A stretch of DNA of 64,000 nt from Taishania pollutisoli (GCF_014518315.1 NZ_JACVEL010000002.1:62001-126000); one strand, 5' to 3'. Shown: positions 1-9,510, counted from the stretch's first letter. The notes: generated by a model not told the origin, from the sequence alone. Numbers and translations: made by a program.

Positions 1-396
1 GTCCAATAGCAACACCAACAGCGCCAACGGTTTCTGTTTCGAATACGTGTGGTTCATCTACATTGACGGCTACGGGAAGTAATTTAGTATGGTCAACCGG
101 AGCGACAACTCCATCCATTACCGTTTCTTCAGCCGGTACCTATACCGTTACGCAAACCGTCGGAGGATGTACAAGTGCGAGTGCTTCTGCAACGGCGAGT
201 CCAATAGCAACACCAACAGCGCCAACGGTTTCTGTTTCGAATACGTGTGGTTCATCTACATTGACGGCTACGGGAAGTAATTTAGTATGGTCAACCGGAG
301 CAACGACTCCATCCATTACTGTTTCTTCAGCCGGTACGTATACCGTTACGCAAACCGTCGGAGGTTGTACGAGTGCGAGTGCTTCGGTAAGCGCCT
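1..396 (+). repeat. 198-bp tandem DNA repeat, two copies visible, array continues off the left edge
   Basis: Bases 1-198 and 199-396 align without gaps at a period of exactly 198 bp (66 codons). Over the first ~170 bp only about half a dozen substitutions are seen; the last ~20 bp of the second copy diverge where the coding sequence leaves the array. The first copy is already in register at base 1, so further copies may lie upstream. Confidence 0.9.
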
Positions 397-893
397 CTCC
401 TCTGGATTTACCGGTTGTAACGTTTGGTTCATTATCGAATTTCTGTGTGAATCATTCAGCAGTTTCGTTGACATCAGGAACACCGGCTGGTGGAAATTAT
501 TCAGGAAATGGTGTTACGAACGGAGTATTTGACCCTGCTATTGCCGGAGTCGGAACCTGGAATTTAAGCTATTCTTATACGGATGGAAACGGATGTACAA
601 ATACTGCTCAAACGTCAGCTATTGTAGAAGCGTGTCTGGGATTGGAGGACAAAGAAACATCCATCTTTGAAATCTACCCGAATCCGACCAACGGATTATT
701 TACGATTGTTTCAACCGATCCGATTTCTGTCGTTCAAGTGATGGACAATACGGGAAGACTGGTGTATGCTAATTCAGCGCCTGATCATTATTCTTCTATC
801 ATTAATTTATCGGGATTTGCCGATGGAATATATCAAGTGTTGACAACAACAGATAGTGGAGTCAGAGTGAGTAAAATAGAAATTAGAAAATAA
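1..893 (+). CDS. Repeat-rich secreted protein with T9SS type A sorting domain (5' partial)
   Basis: The reading frame is open from the window edge (frame starting at base 3), so only the last ~297 residues are seen. They contain a Thr/Ser/Val-rich unit of 66 residues (pattern GTYTVTQTVGGCTSASAS) present twice, then a divergent linker, then a C-terminal region of about 75 residues with the hallmark YPNPTNG, LVY, GFADGIYQV and a basic final segment. That is the type A sorting domain used by Bacteroidota for type IX secretion and surface anchoring or release. The repeat units look like Ig-like or HYR-like adhesin modules. The protein is therefore probably a large surface or secreted adhesin; its N-terminal part, signal peptide and any catalytic domain lie outside the window. 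The underlying DNA repeat is almost identical between copies, which suggests recent duplication. The TTG at 63 is an internal leucine codon, not a start. Confidence 0.85.
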   Translation, partial: PIATPTAPTVSVSNTCGSSTLTATGSNLVWSTGATTPSITVSSAGTYTVTQTVGGCTSASASATASPIATPTAPTVSVSNTCGSSTLTATGSNLVWSTGATTPSITVSSAGTYTVTQTVGGCTSASASVSASPLDLPVVTFGSLSNFCVNHSAVSLTSGTPAGGNYSGNGVTNGVFDPAIAGVGTWNLSYSYTDGNGCTNTAQTSAIVEACLGLEDKETSIFEIYPNPTNGLFTIVSTDPISVVQVMDNTGRLVYANSAPDHYSSIINLSGFADGIYQVLTTTDSGVRVSKIEIRK

Positions 894-929
894 AAAGGAG
901 TAAGCCGTAAGTTGAATAAAATTGGCGGC

Positions 930-1976
930 TTATGGTTTCTTGCTGTAGAAACCTCCTTTTTCTTTGATTGATTGGAACAGCGTTTTTGCTTTGTCCTTTT
1001 CCCCGTTTGCCTGATAACTGTTTGCAAGCATCCATTCTGCCTCTTCATCAAAGTTGTTGAATTTTGATTCCATACACAGCTTAAACGCTTCAATTGCCCG
1101 GTTGTATTCGGCAAGATTGTAATAACAAATTCCTGAATAAAAAAGTGCATTTACATCATCCGGATAGTGTGAGAGAATGATATTACATCGTGCCAATGCC
1201 TTTTTATATGCGCCTTCATCCAATAGAAGTGTTGTTTTACTGATGTAATCATAATACGGAATTTCAATCGAGGAAATCGCTGATTTTTTCAATTGCTCTT
1301 CTTTGATTTCTTTATCTGCAGGAACTCCTGAAAGCTGAATTGATTCAACCGTTAATTCAGGTTTCTTCCGGTAATTGCGGTAATCAATCAATTTTAAATT
1401 ATTCAGGTACATCTCTTTCGCTTTGATTTTTTGCAATGTTTGTGTTTCCGTTGTTACAGCAGGCTTCACAACAGGTAACTCATTTACTTCAATTTGTTCT
1501 TTCTCAATTACTACTTCTTTTTTCTCGCTTTCCTTTGCTTTGGTTGCCTGTTTAACGGGTTGTTTAATCACTTTTATTTCATCCAATGTGATCCGTTCAT
1601 TGTTAGGTACTTCAACCAAATTTGCCACTGAATCGGGTAAGATATAGTCTGTTTTTTCAATACTTACAGCGGCTATCTGAACAGGTTGGTCTTGTTGGCG
1701 GGTATAAAAATAAATCCCTGTTACAATCAGCATTATTGTTATCCCGGAATAGATCATCCAGGTTTTGGGCGAAGGAGTATATTTTTTGTCCAGTTGCTTC
1801 AGGTCTGAAATACCGGCACCATAAGCTGACCATCCTTCAAGCGCATCAGTATCAAAGTCATTGTTGAGTGCTTTTCCTTCAATGACACGCTTTTCCCGTT
1901 CGTCGTGGGTCGAAAGATACGCTTGAATGTCTTCGCGCGTCAGGTGCTCGTTTTGTTTTTTACTTGTTGAACTCAT
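930..1976 (-). CDS. Membrane protein with TPR-like C-terminus, probable partner of the adjacent sigma factor
   Basis: A 348-residue protein with a cytosolic N-terminal stretch (about 1-70), one membrane segment at about residues 73-92, a long charged Glu/Lys/Val-rich linker (about 95-230) and a C-terminal helical-repeat part (about 235-345) with TPR-like signatures such as ALFYSGICYYNLAEYNRAIE. The ATG start overlaps the end of the upstream ECF sigma factor gene by 17 bp, so the two are translationally coupled. By position and topology it could be the anti-sigma factor or a membrane sensor for that sigma factor, but I do not see a classical zinc anti-sigma motif, so this is inference. A weak inverted repeat (TAAGCCG at 901 and its complement near 926-932) near the stop could help termination. 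Confidence 0.7.
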   Translation of the reverse strand: MSSTSKKQNEHLTREDIQAYLSTHDEREKRVIEGKALNNDFDTDALEGWSAYGAGISDLKQLDKKYTPSPKTWMIYSGITIMLIVTGIYFYTRQQDQPVQIAAVSIEKTDYILPDSVANLVEVPNNERITLDEIKVIKQPVKQATKAKESEKKEVVIEKEQIEVNELPVVKPAVTTETQTLQKIKAKEMYLNNLKLIDYRNYRKKPELTVESIQLSGVPADKEIKEEQLKKSAISSIEIPYYDYISKTTLLLDEGAYKKALARCNIILSHYPDDVNALFYSGICYYNLAEYNRAIEAFKLCMESKFNNFDEEAEWMLANSYQANGEKDKAKTLFQSIKEKGGFYSKKP

Positions 1977-2526
1977 GATGTTGCTCTAACAATAGTTTTA
2001 AATTTCGTTTTCCATTCTGAATGGCACTTTTCACTTTTGACAGTGGCAGATTCAAATCGTCACTTACTTGCTGATACGACTTTTCTTCCAGGTAGAACAA
2101 GCGGATACAGGCTTGTTGTTCATCTTTCAGAAGTGCGATTTTTTCTTCCAGTAATTCCAGCTGTACTTCTTTTTCAACCAAATCCTCAGTGGGATCTTCA
2201 TGAATCGCGTACATTTCTGCCGATACATCGCTTTGTGGTTTTTGTTTCCGGAGGAACATCAGGCATTCATTTCTGGAAAGTGTATACAACCAGGATTTGA
2301 AATACTGAATGGGGTGTTTTTGAAGTTTATCGAAGAGGTGTTCGAATACGTGTGCAGTCAGGTCTTCCGCTTCGTTCTTGTTTTTAAGGTATTTCAGGGC
2401 TAAACCAAATACCAGGTGACCATAGCGCTCGTATAGAATACCAACGTAATGAGAAGCTTGCTCCTGCCGGATCAGTAATACAAGTTCCTCATCGGATAGT
2501 TTTCTGTATTTTCGATTCTTAAACAC
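1960..2526 (-). CDS. ECF-type RNA polymerase sigma factor
   Basis: A 188-residue sigma-70 family protein of the short ECF type. Region 2 lies at about residues 25-95 (NEAEDLTAHVFEHLFDKL, then FKSWLYTLSRNECL) and region 4 at about 125-180 (LPLSKVKSAIQNGKRNLK, a helix-turn-helix). It should direct RNA polymerase to a dedicated promoter set. The start is a GTG at 2526: an in-frame TAA lies a few codons upstream and no ATG is available before region 2. The following gene overlaps by 17 bp and encodes a membrane TPR protein, the usual arrangement for a sigma factor and its regulator. Confidence 0.88.
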   Translation of the reverse strand: MFKNRKYRKLSDEELVLLIRQEQASHYVGILYERYGHLVFGLALKYLKNKNEAEDLTAHVFEHLFDKLQKHPIQYFKSWLYTLSRNECLMFLRKQKPQSDVSAEMYAIHEDPTEDLVEKEVQLELLEEKIALLKDEQQACIRLFYLEEKSYQQVSDDLNLPLSKVKSAIQNGKRNLKLLLEQHHEFNK

Positions 2527-2618
2527 GCCTTTAGCAAAGATTTATACTATACAGATGCAATGGAACGAAAAATTCCACAAAGAATTAAAAAAAATAGACA
2601 ATGAGGTCAGAGAAGAAT

Positions 2619-3206
2619 TTACCGGAAATGATTGACCACCTCGTCCATTGCCATGGCACCAAACGTATTGTTCACCCAGATCGTCATCGGTTCTTTTTCA
2701 TTGACCAATACAAAACTCGGATACCTTCCTTGTGCAAGTTTTGTCATTTCGTCCGGATTTTCAGCCAGTCGAAGCGGGAATTCTCCTTTGATAACTTCTT
2801 TGTAGAATTCGAGGGTCATACTATCGGTAGATGTAACAACATATTCCACTTCTAACTTGTCGTGTAGCTTTTTAACTTCTTTCAACCGTTCAACAGATTC
2901 TTTGCAGTATCCACATCCCGGAAGTGAAATGACAACTAATTTTTTACCTGTTAACTCACTGGTTGCGGGTGAATGTTCAACTGTTCGTGATTCATTGGAA
3001 AAATCACCCTGATAGATCGGGTTGACGGCAAAATATGCTCCAAAAGGAACGCCAATCAGCAGAACGGAAATAATTTTTATCGTTTTCGATTTTGTTTTTC
3101 TGAATAAATAAATACCAATCAGTAAACCCAAAATGATCATTAAAATGTAGGGGAGGGCTTTACTCCAGGTGTATGAAAGTCCGAGATTTAGAAAGAATGA
3201 TTCCAT
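2619..3206 (-). CDS. Membrane-anchored thioredoxin-like protein
   Basis: A 195-residue protein with two predicted membrane segments (about 18-35 and 43-61) followed by a thioredoxin-fold domain carrying CGYC at residues 98-101, in the context VVISLPGCGYCKESVERL. The CxxC and following helix support thiol-disulfide exchange in the periplasm. It lies 38 bp downstream of the HD-domain gene on the same strand and could be cotranscribed with it; no partner gives a specific substrate. It is not a canonical cytochrome c maturation protein as far as I can tell. Confidence 0.75.
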   Translation of the reverse strand: MESFFLNLGLSYTWSKALPYILMIILGLLIGIYLFRKTKSKTIKIISVLLIGVPFGAYFAVNPIYQGDFSNESRTVEHSPATSELTGKKLVVISLPGCGYCKESVERLKEVKKLHDKLEVEYVVTSTDSMTLEFYKEVIKGEFPLRLAENPDEMTKLAQGRYPSFVLVNEKEPMTIWVNNTFGAMAMDEVVNHFR

Positions 3207-3244
3207 GGTATATTATTTAGAACAAATGTATTGTTTTTCAATTA

Positions 3245-4471
3245 TCATGAAGGATAGCAGATAAAAAATTTCTCAACAGGTTTTGTCAACGCTGAGATAT
3301 TCAGGTTGTCGGATGCGTCTGTCAGATTGATGATTTCCCCGTTTTTCATGAGCAGGTTGATTGTCTGTTTTTCCTGGTTGTATGCATTATTAACCAATCG
3401 TGATGAATGCAGGTAATAAACTGTTTCTTCTTCTGAGATTCCTAATTTAGCCGCAATTTCCTGTCGTTTTGTACTCAATTCTGCTTCAGAAAACGGTTCT
3501 TTGGAAATTTTTATTTTAAATAATTTTCGGTTGATCAATCGTTTAGATAAATCGGATAGAATTTTGTCATCACAGAATTGCCATACTTTAATTGCCCCCA
3601 TGATATCGTAATCATCCAACAAAGCAAACGTATCTAACGTAGAGGGATCGGCTTCGAAATCACTGCGGGTAATGTTATTTTTCAGAAAATAAGCAAGAGC
3701 AGGGGAGGCAAACAATTCTTTTCCTTCCAATGATACCTGTTTCGCTCTTTTTAAGGTGTTGATCAATAAATGTTCGGCAGAAACGACTGTTTTGTGCAGG
3801 TACACCTGCCAATACATCAATCTTCGGGCAGTAATAAACTTCTCGACCGAATAGATTCCTTTTTCTTCCAGCACAAGGTTGCCTTCATGTACGTCCAGCA
3901 TTTCAATGATCCGGTCACTTCCGATTACACCTTCACTTACCCCGGTGTAAAAACTGTCTCGGTTCAGGTAGTCCATACGATCCATGTCCAGTTGACTGGA
4001 AACCAGTTGATACAAAAACGGTTTGTGGTATTGGTTGGTGAAAATTTCCCGTGTCAATCGTAATTTATCGCCAAATTCATGTTCGAGCCGTTGCATAAAA
4101 AAACCGGAGATGTCTTCATGGCTTACACCATTGACAATGTCGTGTTCCAATGCGTGACTGAATGGCCCGTGTCCAATGTCATGTAATAGAATTGCAGCTA
4201 AAACCGCCTGTTCTTCTTTTTCCGTTATTTCATGTCCTTTTCTCCGGATTACCTGAACAGCTAAATTCATCAGATGCATGGCGCCCAGCACATGGTGAAA
4301 ACGGGTATGTAAAGCCCCGGGATAGACCAGATGGGACATTCCCAACTGCCGTATTCTTCTCAACCGTTGCATGTACGGGTGTTCAATGAGATCAAAAATG
4401 AAATCGTTTGGTATGGAAATAAACCCGTAAACAGGGTCGTTGAAGATCTTTTTCTTGTTCTTATTCTTCAC
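3245..4471 (-). CDS. HD-domain phosphohydrolase related to dNTPases (YwfO/SAMHD1-like)
   Basis: A 408-residue HD superfamily protein. Metal-binding residues are visible as histidines in HTRFHH (55-60), HD at 97-98 in ILLHDIGHGPFSH, and aspartates in the SQLDMDRMDYLNRDS segment near 160-172, the pattern of the family that includes bacterial dNTP triphosphohydrolases and SAMHD1. The family hydrolyses phosphate from nucleotides; the exact substrate here is unknown. The start is GTG at 4471, placed just before the conserved IFNDPVYG segment; the first internal ATG would remove this. Confidence 0.85.
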   Translation of the reverse strand: MKNKNKKKIFNDPVYGFISIPNDFIFDLIEHPYMQRLRRIRQLGMSHLVYPGALHTRFHHVLGAMHLMNLAVQVIRRKGHEITEKEEQAVLAAILLHDIGHGPFSHALEHDIVNGVSHEDISGFFMQRLEHEFGDKLRLTREIFTNQYHKPFLYQLVSSQLDMDRMDYLNRDSFYTGVSEGVIGSDRIIEMLDVHEGNLVLEEKGIYSVEKFITARRLMYWQVYLHKTVVSAEHLLINTLKRAKQVSLEGKELFASPALAYFLKNNITRSDFEADPSTLDTFALLDDYDIMGAIKVWQFCDDKILSDLSKRLINRKLFKIKISKEPFSEAELSTKRQEIAAKLGISEEETVYYLHSSRLVNNAYNQEKQTINLLMKNGEIINLTDASDNLNISALTKPVEKFFICYPS

Positions 4472-4649
4472 AGTTATGTTGTGCTAATCGTATTGAAACA
4501 GACAAAAATAGCGATTTTATCAATGAGGAACACATTTATTGCGACTTCCGGCATACAGGAAAAGATCAATTGTATCGATACCGACGGAATGAAAATGTGA
4601 AAAGAGATGTAACAAATGTAAAACGAATGCGTTAAATGCCATAAAATTG

Positions 4650-5957
4650 ATGTACATGATAAAAACCGTTCAACCTCTTTTTTTGCTGATACTGACTACC
4701 TTTTATTCGTTCGGACAACTGAAAAAAGTACCGATCGGTCAGCGATCTTCTGAAAATAATGCCCTCACACTGGAATTGACACATCGCAATCAATATTATA
4801 AAAGCGTAACAGCCAGCGATAAAGATGTGTATGAACCGGCAATTAATTCTCCAAAATCAGTAACGTTCAGCCAGGATGGTTCGAAGTATTACATCCAGTC
4901 ATTGGAAGGATGTGAAACCGTTGTTTTTGATGCGAAGACGCACAAAAAAATAAAGGGCATTGCTCATAAATTTAATGCAGGGAATAAGCAACTGTTCAAA
5001 AACAATGAATATACACTGTTTGACTATGTGTTTCCCGAAGACCGGTCGAATCCGAATTTCTTTTCAGGAAAACCGGTTGAAGCCTGTTTATCTGCAAATG
5101 GCGATTGGTTGTTTGTAACTTATTACCGGAGAAGCTATGACGCAAATGCACAATTGCCTTCTGCACTCTGTGTGATTGATACAGAAAAAGATGAGATTGT
5201 ACGTGTTATACCAACAGCACCTCTTCCAAAGATGATTGCGGCTTCTTCTGACGGGAAATATGTCGCTGTGACACATTGGGGAGACAATACGGTTGGTGTT
5301 TTGGATGTTTCTTCCAATGATCCGTTTCAATTCAATTATGTCAAATTACTGGAGGTAGACAAGCGTGTGACATTAGTATATGATACAACTGAAATCATTG
5401 ACCGTGATAATAATTGTAGTAATTGCCTGCGGGGAACGACCTTTACTCCTGACAGCAAATACCTGCTAATTGGTCGGATGGGAGGAAACGGTGGCCTGGC
5501 GATTTTCAGAATGAGTAATTTTTCAAAGGTCGGGAGTGTGGCCGGATTGAAGCCGAATATCCGTCATATTTTAGTGGATACGGAGTACATTTACATGAGT
5601 GTGAATAAAACGGGATATGTCGATAAGGTGAAATGGGGTGATGTGCGTTATCATTTCAATCCTGAAGAAATAAAAACGATCACTGTGAAACCGGATAAAA
5701 GCGTGTTTGTAGGAACCGGCGCCCGTACGATTGCAATGGATCCGAAGAGTGAATATACATTTGCGGCGGTGAACAATGAAAGTAAGATCGTTGTGATCCG
5801 GAATTCGGATTGGAAGGTTGTAACGGAGATCAATGCAGATTCTTATCCCGTTGGACTGGCGGTTTCTCCTGATGGAAAACAGTTAATTGCCACTGCTCAG
5901 GGAAAGGGAAATCAGGGAGGTAATTCGGTGATGGTTTACTCCATTCAAAAGCAATAA
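4650..5957 (+). CDS. Exported YncE-like beta-propeller protein
   Basis: About 435 residues with an N-terminal signal peptide (hydrophobic core LFLLILTTFYSFG) and repeated blades typical of seven-bladed propellers: SVTFSQDGSKYYIQSLEG, ACLSANGDWLFVTYY, IAASSDGKYVAVTHWGDNTVGVLDV and LAVSPDGKQLIATAQG. Proteins of this type bind ligands or other proteins in the periplasm or on the surface; no enzymatic motif is seen. There is a CSNC pair near residue 255. The start is ATG 4650; a second ATG at 4656 is also possible, and the upstream TTG at 4647 is less likely. Confidence 0.75.
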   Translation: MYMIKTVQPLFLLILTTFYSFGQLKKVPIGQRSSENNALTLELTHRNQYYKSVTASDKDVYEPAINSPKSVTFSQDGSKYYIQSLEGCETVVFDAKTHKKIKGIAHKFNAGNKQLFKNNEYTLFDYVFPEDRSNPNFFSGKPVEACLSANGDWLFVTYYRRSYDANAQLPSALCVIDTEKDEIVRVIPTAPLPKMIAASSDGKYVAVTHWGDNTVGVLDVSSNDPFQFNYVKLLEVDKRVTLVYDTTEIIDRDNNCSNCLRGTTFTPDSKYLLIGRMGGNGGLAIFRMSNFSKVGSVAGLKPNIRHILVDTEYIYMSVNKTGYVDKVKWGDVRYHFNPEEIKTITVKPDKSVFVGTGARTIAMDPKSEYTFAAVNNESKIVVIRNSDWKVVTEINADSYPVGLAVSPDGKQLIATAQGKGNQGGNSVMVYSIQKQ

Positions 5958-5958
5958 A

Positions 5959-5981
5959 AAAGGGAGAAATCTTCTCCCTTT
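5959..5981. terminator. Bidirectional hairpin terminator
   Basis: A 10-bp stem AAAGGGAGAA with a 3-nt loop lies between two convergent genes, with T-rich sequence on the plus side and A-rich sequence on the other, so it can serve both. Confidence 0.8.
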
Positions 5982-6002
5982 CGAATTCTTTTTATTTCTT
6001 GT

Positions 6003-6437
6003 TTAGTCTTTTACGCGCTCCCATGTCTGGGTTCTGTAGAACGGTCCCACATAACCTCTGACATTTAATTTGTCCGGAGTATCTTTATCGACCCACATTT
6101 TCACCTTGTATGTTTTTCCGTTTTCAGGATCGACAATTGTTCCGCTGTGCCACACTTCACCGTCCCATTTCAGGTTTCTTACGATTTGAAGACCAATGAG
6201 CGGCTTGTTTTTTCTGTCGTCTGTACACAATGTACATTTCGGATTTTCTTCCCTTCCTTCACGTGGATACAAATAGGTAATTTTCCCATATAATTGCCCT
6301 TCGTATTTGTACAATTCGACAATCGATTTTTTCTTTCCTGATTCATCGTCAATGGTAGTCCACTTGTCTACGCATGTTTGTCCCCAACTCATAACACTGA
6401 TCAGTGAAAATGAGAATATAAAAAGTAATTTCTTCAT
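6003..6437 (-). CDS. DUF2147 domain exported protein
   Basis: 144 residues with a signal peptide ending near SVMSWGQ and a DUF2147-type lipocalin-like domain: CVDKWTTIDDESGKKKSIVELY, GKITYLYPR, KCTLC, GLQIVRNLKWDGEVWHSGTIVDPENGKTYK. The short CTLC pair is typical of this family. The function is unknown; these small exported beta-barrel proteins are common in Bacteroidota and Proteobacteria. It is transcribed alone, convergent with the propeller gene. Confidence 0.82.
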   Translation of the reverse strand: MKKLLFIFSFSLISVMSWGQTCVDKWTTIDDESGKKKSIVELYKYEGQLYGKITYLYPREGREENPKCTLCTDDRKNKPLIGLQIVRNLKWDGEVWHSGTIVDPENGKTYKVKMWVDKDTPDKLNVRGYVGPFYRTQTWERVKD

Positions 6438-6680
6438 ACTGTTATTTTTTACATAGCTTCTTAAAGCTACAAATTATTTTGAAATTAACCTTAAAAAATT
6501 ATGCCAAATAATGAGAGAATGAAGTGTTTTTGATTTTAATTGATGGGAAATCAGTTGAATATATTTTTGATCGCATGAAAATAATCCAGGTATAGTTTTG
6601 AAAGCATTTATGTGTGCATAATAAAATCACAATCCTATTGAAAAACCGATTTAGACGTTAATTCAGAATGAAAAAAAAGC

Positions 6681-6688
6681 TAAATTTG
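6681..6688 (+). promoter_or_regulatory. Bacteroidota -7 element upstream of pgk
   Basis: TAAATTTG matches TAnnTTTG and lies 20 bp before the pgk ATG. No good -33 TTG is seen. Confidence 0.6.
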
Positions 6689-6708
6689 CGCCAATTAATT
6701 TTAATTCA

Positions 6709-7899
6709 ATGGCTGATATTCATTCTTATAATTTTTCCGGCAAACGTGCCCTGATTCGGGTGGATTTTAATGTTCCGCTCAATAAAGAAACTTTTGAGGT
6801 AACGGACGATACCCGTATTCGCGCTGCTGCACCAACGATTTTACATGTTTTAAAAAATGGAGGAAGCGTAGTGCTGATGTCACATCTGGGGCGTCCGAAT
6901 GGAGTTGAAGAAAAGTATTCGCTTAAACACATCGTTGGCCAGGTTTCCAACGTAATGGGAGTACCTGTTAAATTTGTTTCGGACTGTATTAATGAAGAAG
7001 CACTGGAGGCCAGTACTCACTTAAAGCCGGGAGAGATTTTGCTGTTGGAAAATGTTCGGTTTTACAAACAGGAAACAGCCGGAACGGAAAGTTTTGCGGA
7101 GGCCTTGGCGAAACACGGTGATGTGTACATTAATGATGCATTCGGAACAGCTCACAGAGCACATGCTTCCACAACAATTGTCGCGAATTATTTCCCGAAT
7201 GATAAAATGTTCGGTTACCTGATTGAAGGAGAAATTGAAGCGGTAGATAAAGTGTTGAACAGTACGGAAAAACCACTAACGGCAATTGTAGGAGGAGCGA
7301 AAGTTTCATCTAAAATTACAATCATTGAACGTTTATTGGATAAGGTCGATAACCTGATTGTAGGAGGGGGAATGGCATATACGTTTGTGAAGGCACAAGG
7401 AGGAAAAGTCGGCAATTCACTTGTGGAAGATGATTATATTGATGTGGCGCTGAAGATCCTGGCGAAAGCAAAAGAGAAAGGAGTTAATCTGTATATTCCT
7501 GTCGATACTGTGATTGCGGATAGATTTGATAACGATGCCAACAGACGGGAGGTTAAAATTGATGAAATTCCGGATGGCTGGATGGGATTGGACACAGGAG
7601 CTCTTACTTCTGTAGATGTAGCAAAAATCATTACTTCATCCAGGTTGATTTTGTGGAACGGACCAATGGGAGTGTTCGAATTGGAAAATTTCCAAAAAGG
7701 TACTGTTGATGTGGCAAACGCGATTGTTGAAGCAACTGAAAATGGTGCTTTTTCACTGATAGGAGGAGGAGATTCCGTTGCTGCGATCAATAAGTTCGGA
7801 CTGGCAGATAAGGTTTCGTACGTTTCAACAGGAGGAGGAGCAATGCTTGAATACCTGGAGGGGATCGAACTACCGGGAATTAAAGCCATAAAAAATTAA
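6709..7899 (+). CDS. pgk: Phosphoglycerate kinase
   Basis: 396 residues, the normal length. The signature RVDFNVPL near residues 17-24, [17 protein letters not shown], the hinge region and the C-terminal nucleotide-binding [13 protein letters not shown] and [13 protein letters not shown] are all present. The enzyme converts 1,3-bisphosphoglycerate and ADP to 3-phosphoglycerate and ATP in glycolysis and the reverse in gluconeogenesis. It is a single-gene unit in the cytoplasm, with a good TAnnTTTG element just upstream. Confidence 0.98.
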   Translation: MADIHSYNFSGKRALIRVDFNVPLNKETFEVTDDTRIRAAAPTILHVLKNGGSVVLMSHLGRPNGVEEKYSLKHIVGQVSNVMGVPVKFVSDCINEEALEASTHLKPGEILLLENVRFYKQETAGTESFAEALAKHGDVYINDAFGTAHRAHASTTIVANYFPNDKMFGYLIEGEIEAVDKVLNSTEKPLTAIVGGAKVSSKITIIERLLDKVDNLIVGGGMAYTFVKAQGGKVGNSLVEDDYIDVALKILAKAKEKGVNLYIPVDTVIADRFDNDANRREVKIDEIPDGWMGLDTGALTSVDVAKIITSSRLILWNGPMGVFELENFQKGTVDVANAIVEATENGAFSLIGGGDSVAAINKFGLADKVSYVSTGGGAMLEYLEGIELPGIKAIKN

Positions 7900-7971
7900 A
7901 CCTTATTGAACTGTTTTCGAAAGAAGTTTCATAAAAATTGTTGTGAAATGCGTTAATGAAAATGGAATATC

Positions 7972-7979
7972 TATCTTTG
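7972..7979 (+). promoter_or_regulatory. Bacteroidota -7 element upstream of metF
   Basis: TATCTTTG matches TAnnTTTG and ends only 7 bp before the ATG at 7987, implying a very short or absent leader. Confidence 0.5.
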
Positions 7980-7986
7980 ACTGATA

Positions 7987-8937
7987 ATGAAAGTAACCGA
8001 ACACATCGCTCAAGCAAAAGAGACTTTGTTCTCTTTTGAAATTTTACCACCGCTAAAAGGAAAAAGTATCCAATCGATTTACGATGGAATCGACCCGTTG
8101 ATGGAATTTAAACCAAAGTATGTCAATGTTACATACCACCGGGAAGAATACATTTATAAGGAACACGACAATGGATTGCTGGAGAAGATTTCTGTTCGGA
8201 AACGTCCGGGAACAGTTGGTATTTGTGCCGCGATCATGAATAAATATCACGTAGATGCTGTCCCGCACCTGATTTGCGGAGGATTTTCGAAGGAAGAAAC
8301 TGAAAATGCATTGATTGATCTGCAGTTTTTGGGAATTGATAATGTGTTGGCTTTGCGCGGGGATTCGATAAAAACGGAGGCGGCATTTCGACCGCATAAA
8401 AACGGACATGCGTATGCTGTGGAGTTAATTCACCAGGTAAGAGATATGAATAACGGGGTCTATCTGATGGATGATATTCACCTGGAGTCAACAGACTTTT
8501 GTATTGGAGCTGCAGGTTACCCTGAAAAGCATTTTGAAGCGATGAACCTGTCTACGGATTTGGAATACCTGAAACAAAAGGTCGATGCCGGAGCAGAGTA
8601 TATTGTAACGCAAATGTTTTTTGATAATTCGAAATACTTTCGATTTGTAGAGGCGTGCCGTAGTGTGGGAATTAATGTTCCGATCGTTCCGGGAATCAAA
8701 CCGATTAAAACCCTGAACCATATTTCTTTTTTACCTAAATTCTTTCACATTGACTATCCGGAAGAACTGTCCAGGGAATTATTGAAATGTAAGACCAATC
8801 AGGATGCTGAGAAACTTGGGATTGAATGGGGGATTCACCAATCAAAAGAGTTAAAGGAGAAAGGAGTGCCTTGTATCCATTACTATACAATGTCAAATTC
8901 ATCGTCCGTAAAGGCGATCGCCAAAGAAATTTTCTAA
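7987..8937 (+). CDS. metF: Methylenetetrahydrofolate reductase
   Basis: 316 residues with the MetF TIM-barrel signatures: FEILPPLKGKSIQSIYDGI at the N-terminus, PKYVNVTYH, HLICGG, NVLALRGDS, AAGYPEKH, GAEYIVTQMFFDN and VPIVPGIKPI. It reduces 5,10-methylene-THF to 5-methyl-THF with FAD, supplying methyl groups for methionine synthesis. The next gene starts 3 bp after its stop, so the two are one transcript. No methionine synthase gene is in the window. Confidence 0.97.
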   Translation: MKVTEHIAQAKETLFSFEILPPLKGKSIQSIYDGIDPLMEFKPKYVNVTYHREEYIYKEHDNGLLEKISVRKRPGTVGICAAIMNKYHVDAVPHLICGGFSKEETENALIDLQFLGIDNVLALRGDSIKTEAAFRPHKNGHAYAVELIHQVRDMNNGVYLMDDIHLESTDFCIGAAGYPEKHFEAMNLSTDLEYLKQKVDAGAEYIVTQMFFDNSKYFRFVEACRSVGINVPIVPGIKPIKTLNHISFLPKFFHIDYPEELSRELLKCKTNQDAEKLGIEWGIHQSKELKEKGVPCIHYYTMSNSSSVKAIAKEIF

Positions 8938-8940
8938 CAC

Positions 8941-9477
8941 ATGAAGAATAGTGTAATTGTTTTGTTTGTATTGATGTCATTGAACTCCTTTTCACAGTTG
9001 AGTAGTTTGAAACTCAAAAACGTTGTAGTAGTGGGGCAGTTTGATAAAATTGAGGAACGTTTTACCATTGAAAGCACATTGGTCACTTTGTTAAATGAAT
9101 TTCAGGTAAAAACAACTCCTTCTGTAAATTATGTAAAATCAGGCGAGAGTTCAGCTGTTTTAGCAAGTGATTCATTGCTGAATGTACTCAAGGAAAAGGG
9201 CTTTGATACCTATGTTATTGTTTCAGTAAGAGGATATGACAGAAAATACAAAATTTCGGAGATTAAATACCCCTTTGCAGAAAAATTAGATCAGGGGACA
9301 TTAAGAGAAATTTACCGCAATGCAGCTGTTTCCGTTACATTTGAATTTGCCTTCTACAGAAACGGTGAGATGGTTGCAATCGACCAGATCAAATGTAATA
9401 ATATTTCCGACAGAGAATCTACGTTGAAACGCTTTGTGAAGAAAGCAGCAAAACGTATTGAATCTAAATGGTTATAA
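8941..9477 (+). CDS. Small exported protein of unknown function
   Basis: 178 residues with a clear signal peptide (MKNSVIVLFVLMSLNSFSQ). The mature part, about 155 residues, looks like an alternating alpha/beta domain (KNVVVVGQFDKIEERFTIESTL, GFDTYVIVSVRGYDRKY, AAVSVTFEFAFYRNGEMVAI) and ends in a basic helix. I do not recognise the family. It starts 3 bp after metF, but the exported location argues against a direct role in folate metabolism. Confidence 0.7.
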   Translation: MKNSVIVLFVLMSLNSFSQLSSLKLKNVVVVGQFDKIEERFTIESTLVTLLNEFQVKTTPSVNYVKSGESSAVLASDSLLNVLKEKGFDTYVIVSVRGYDRKYKISEIKYPFAEKLDQGTLREIYRNAAVSVTFEFAFYRNGEMVAIDQIKCNNISDRESTLKRFVKKAAKRIESKWL

Positions 9478-9510
9478 TTTAATTTATACGACAATTATCC
9501 TATTTTGAAA

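Noticed and set aside
89-532. Two similar short frames in the left repeat region
   Set aside because: They are the same off-frame reading of the two DNA repeat copies, not genes.
7434-7889. 151-codon frame antisense to pgk
   Set aside because: Composition and overlap with a highly conserved gene show it to be a shadow frame.
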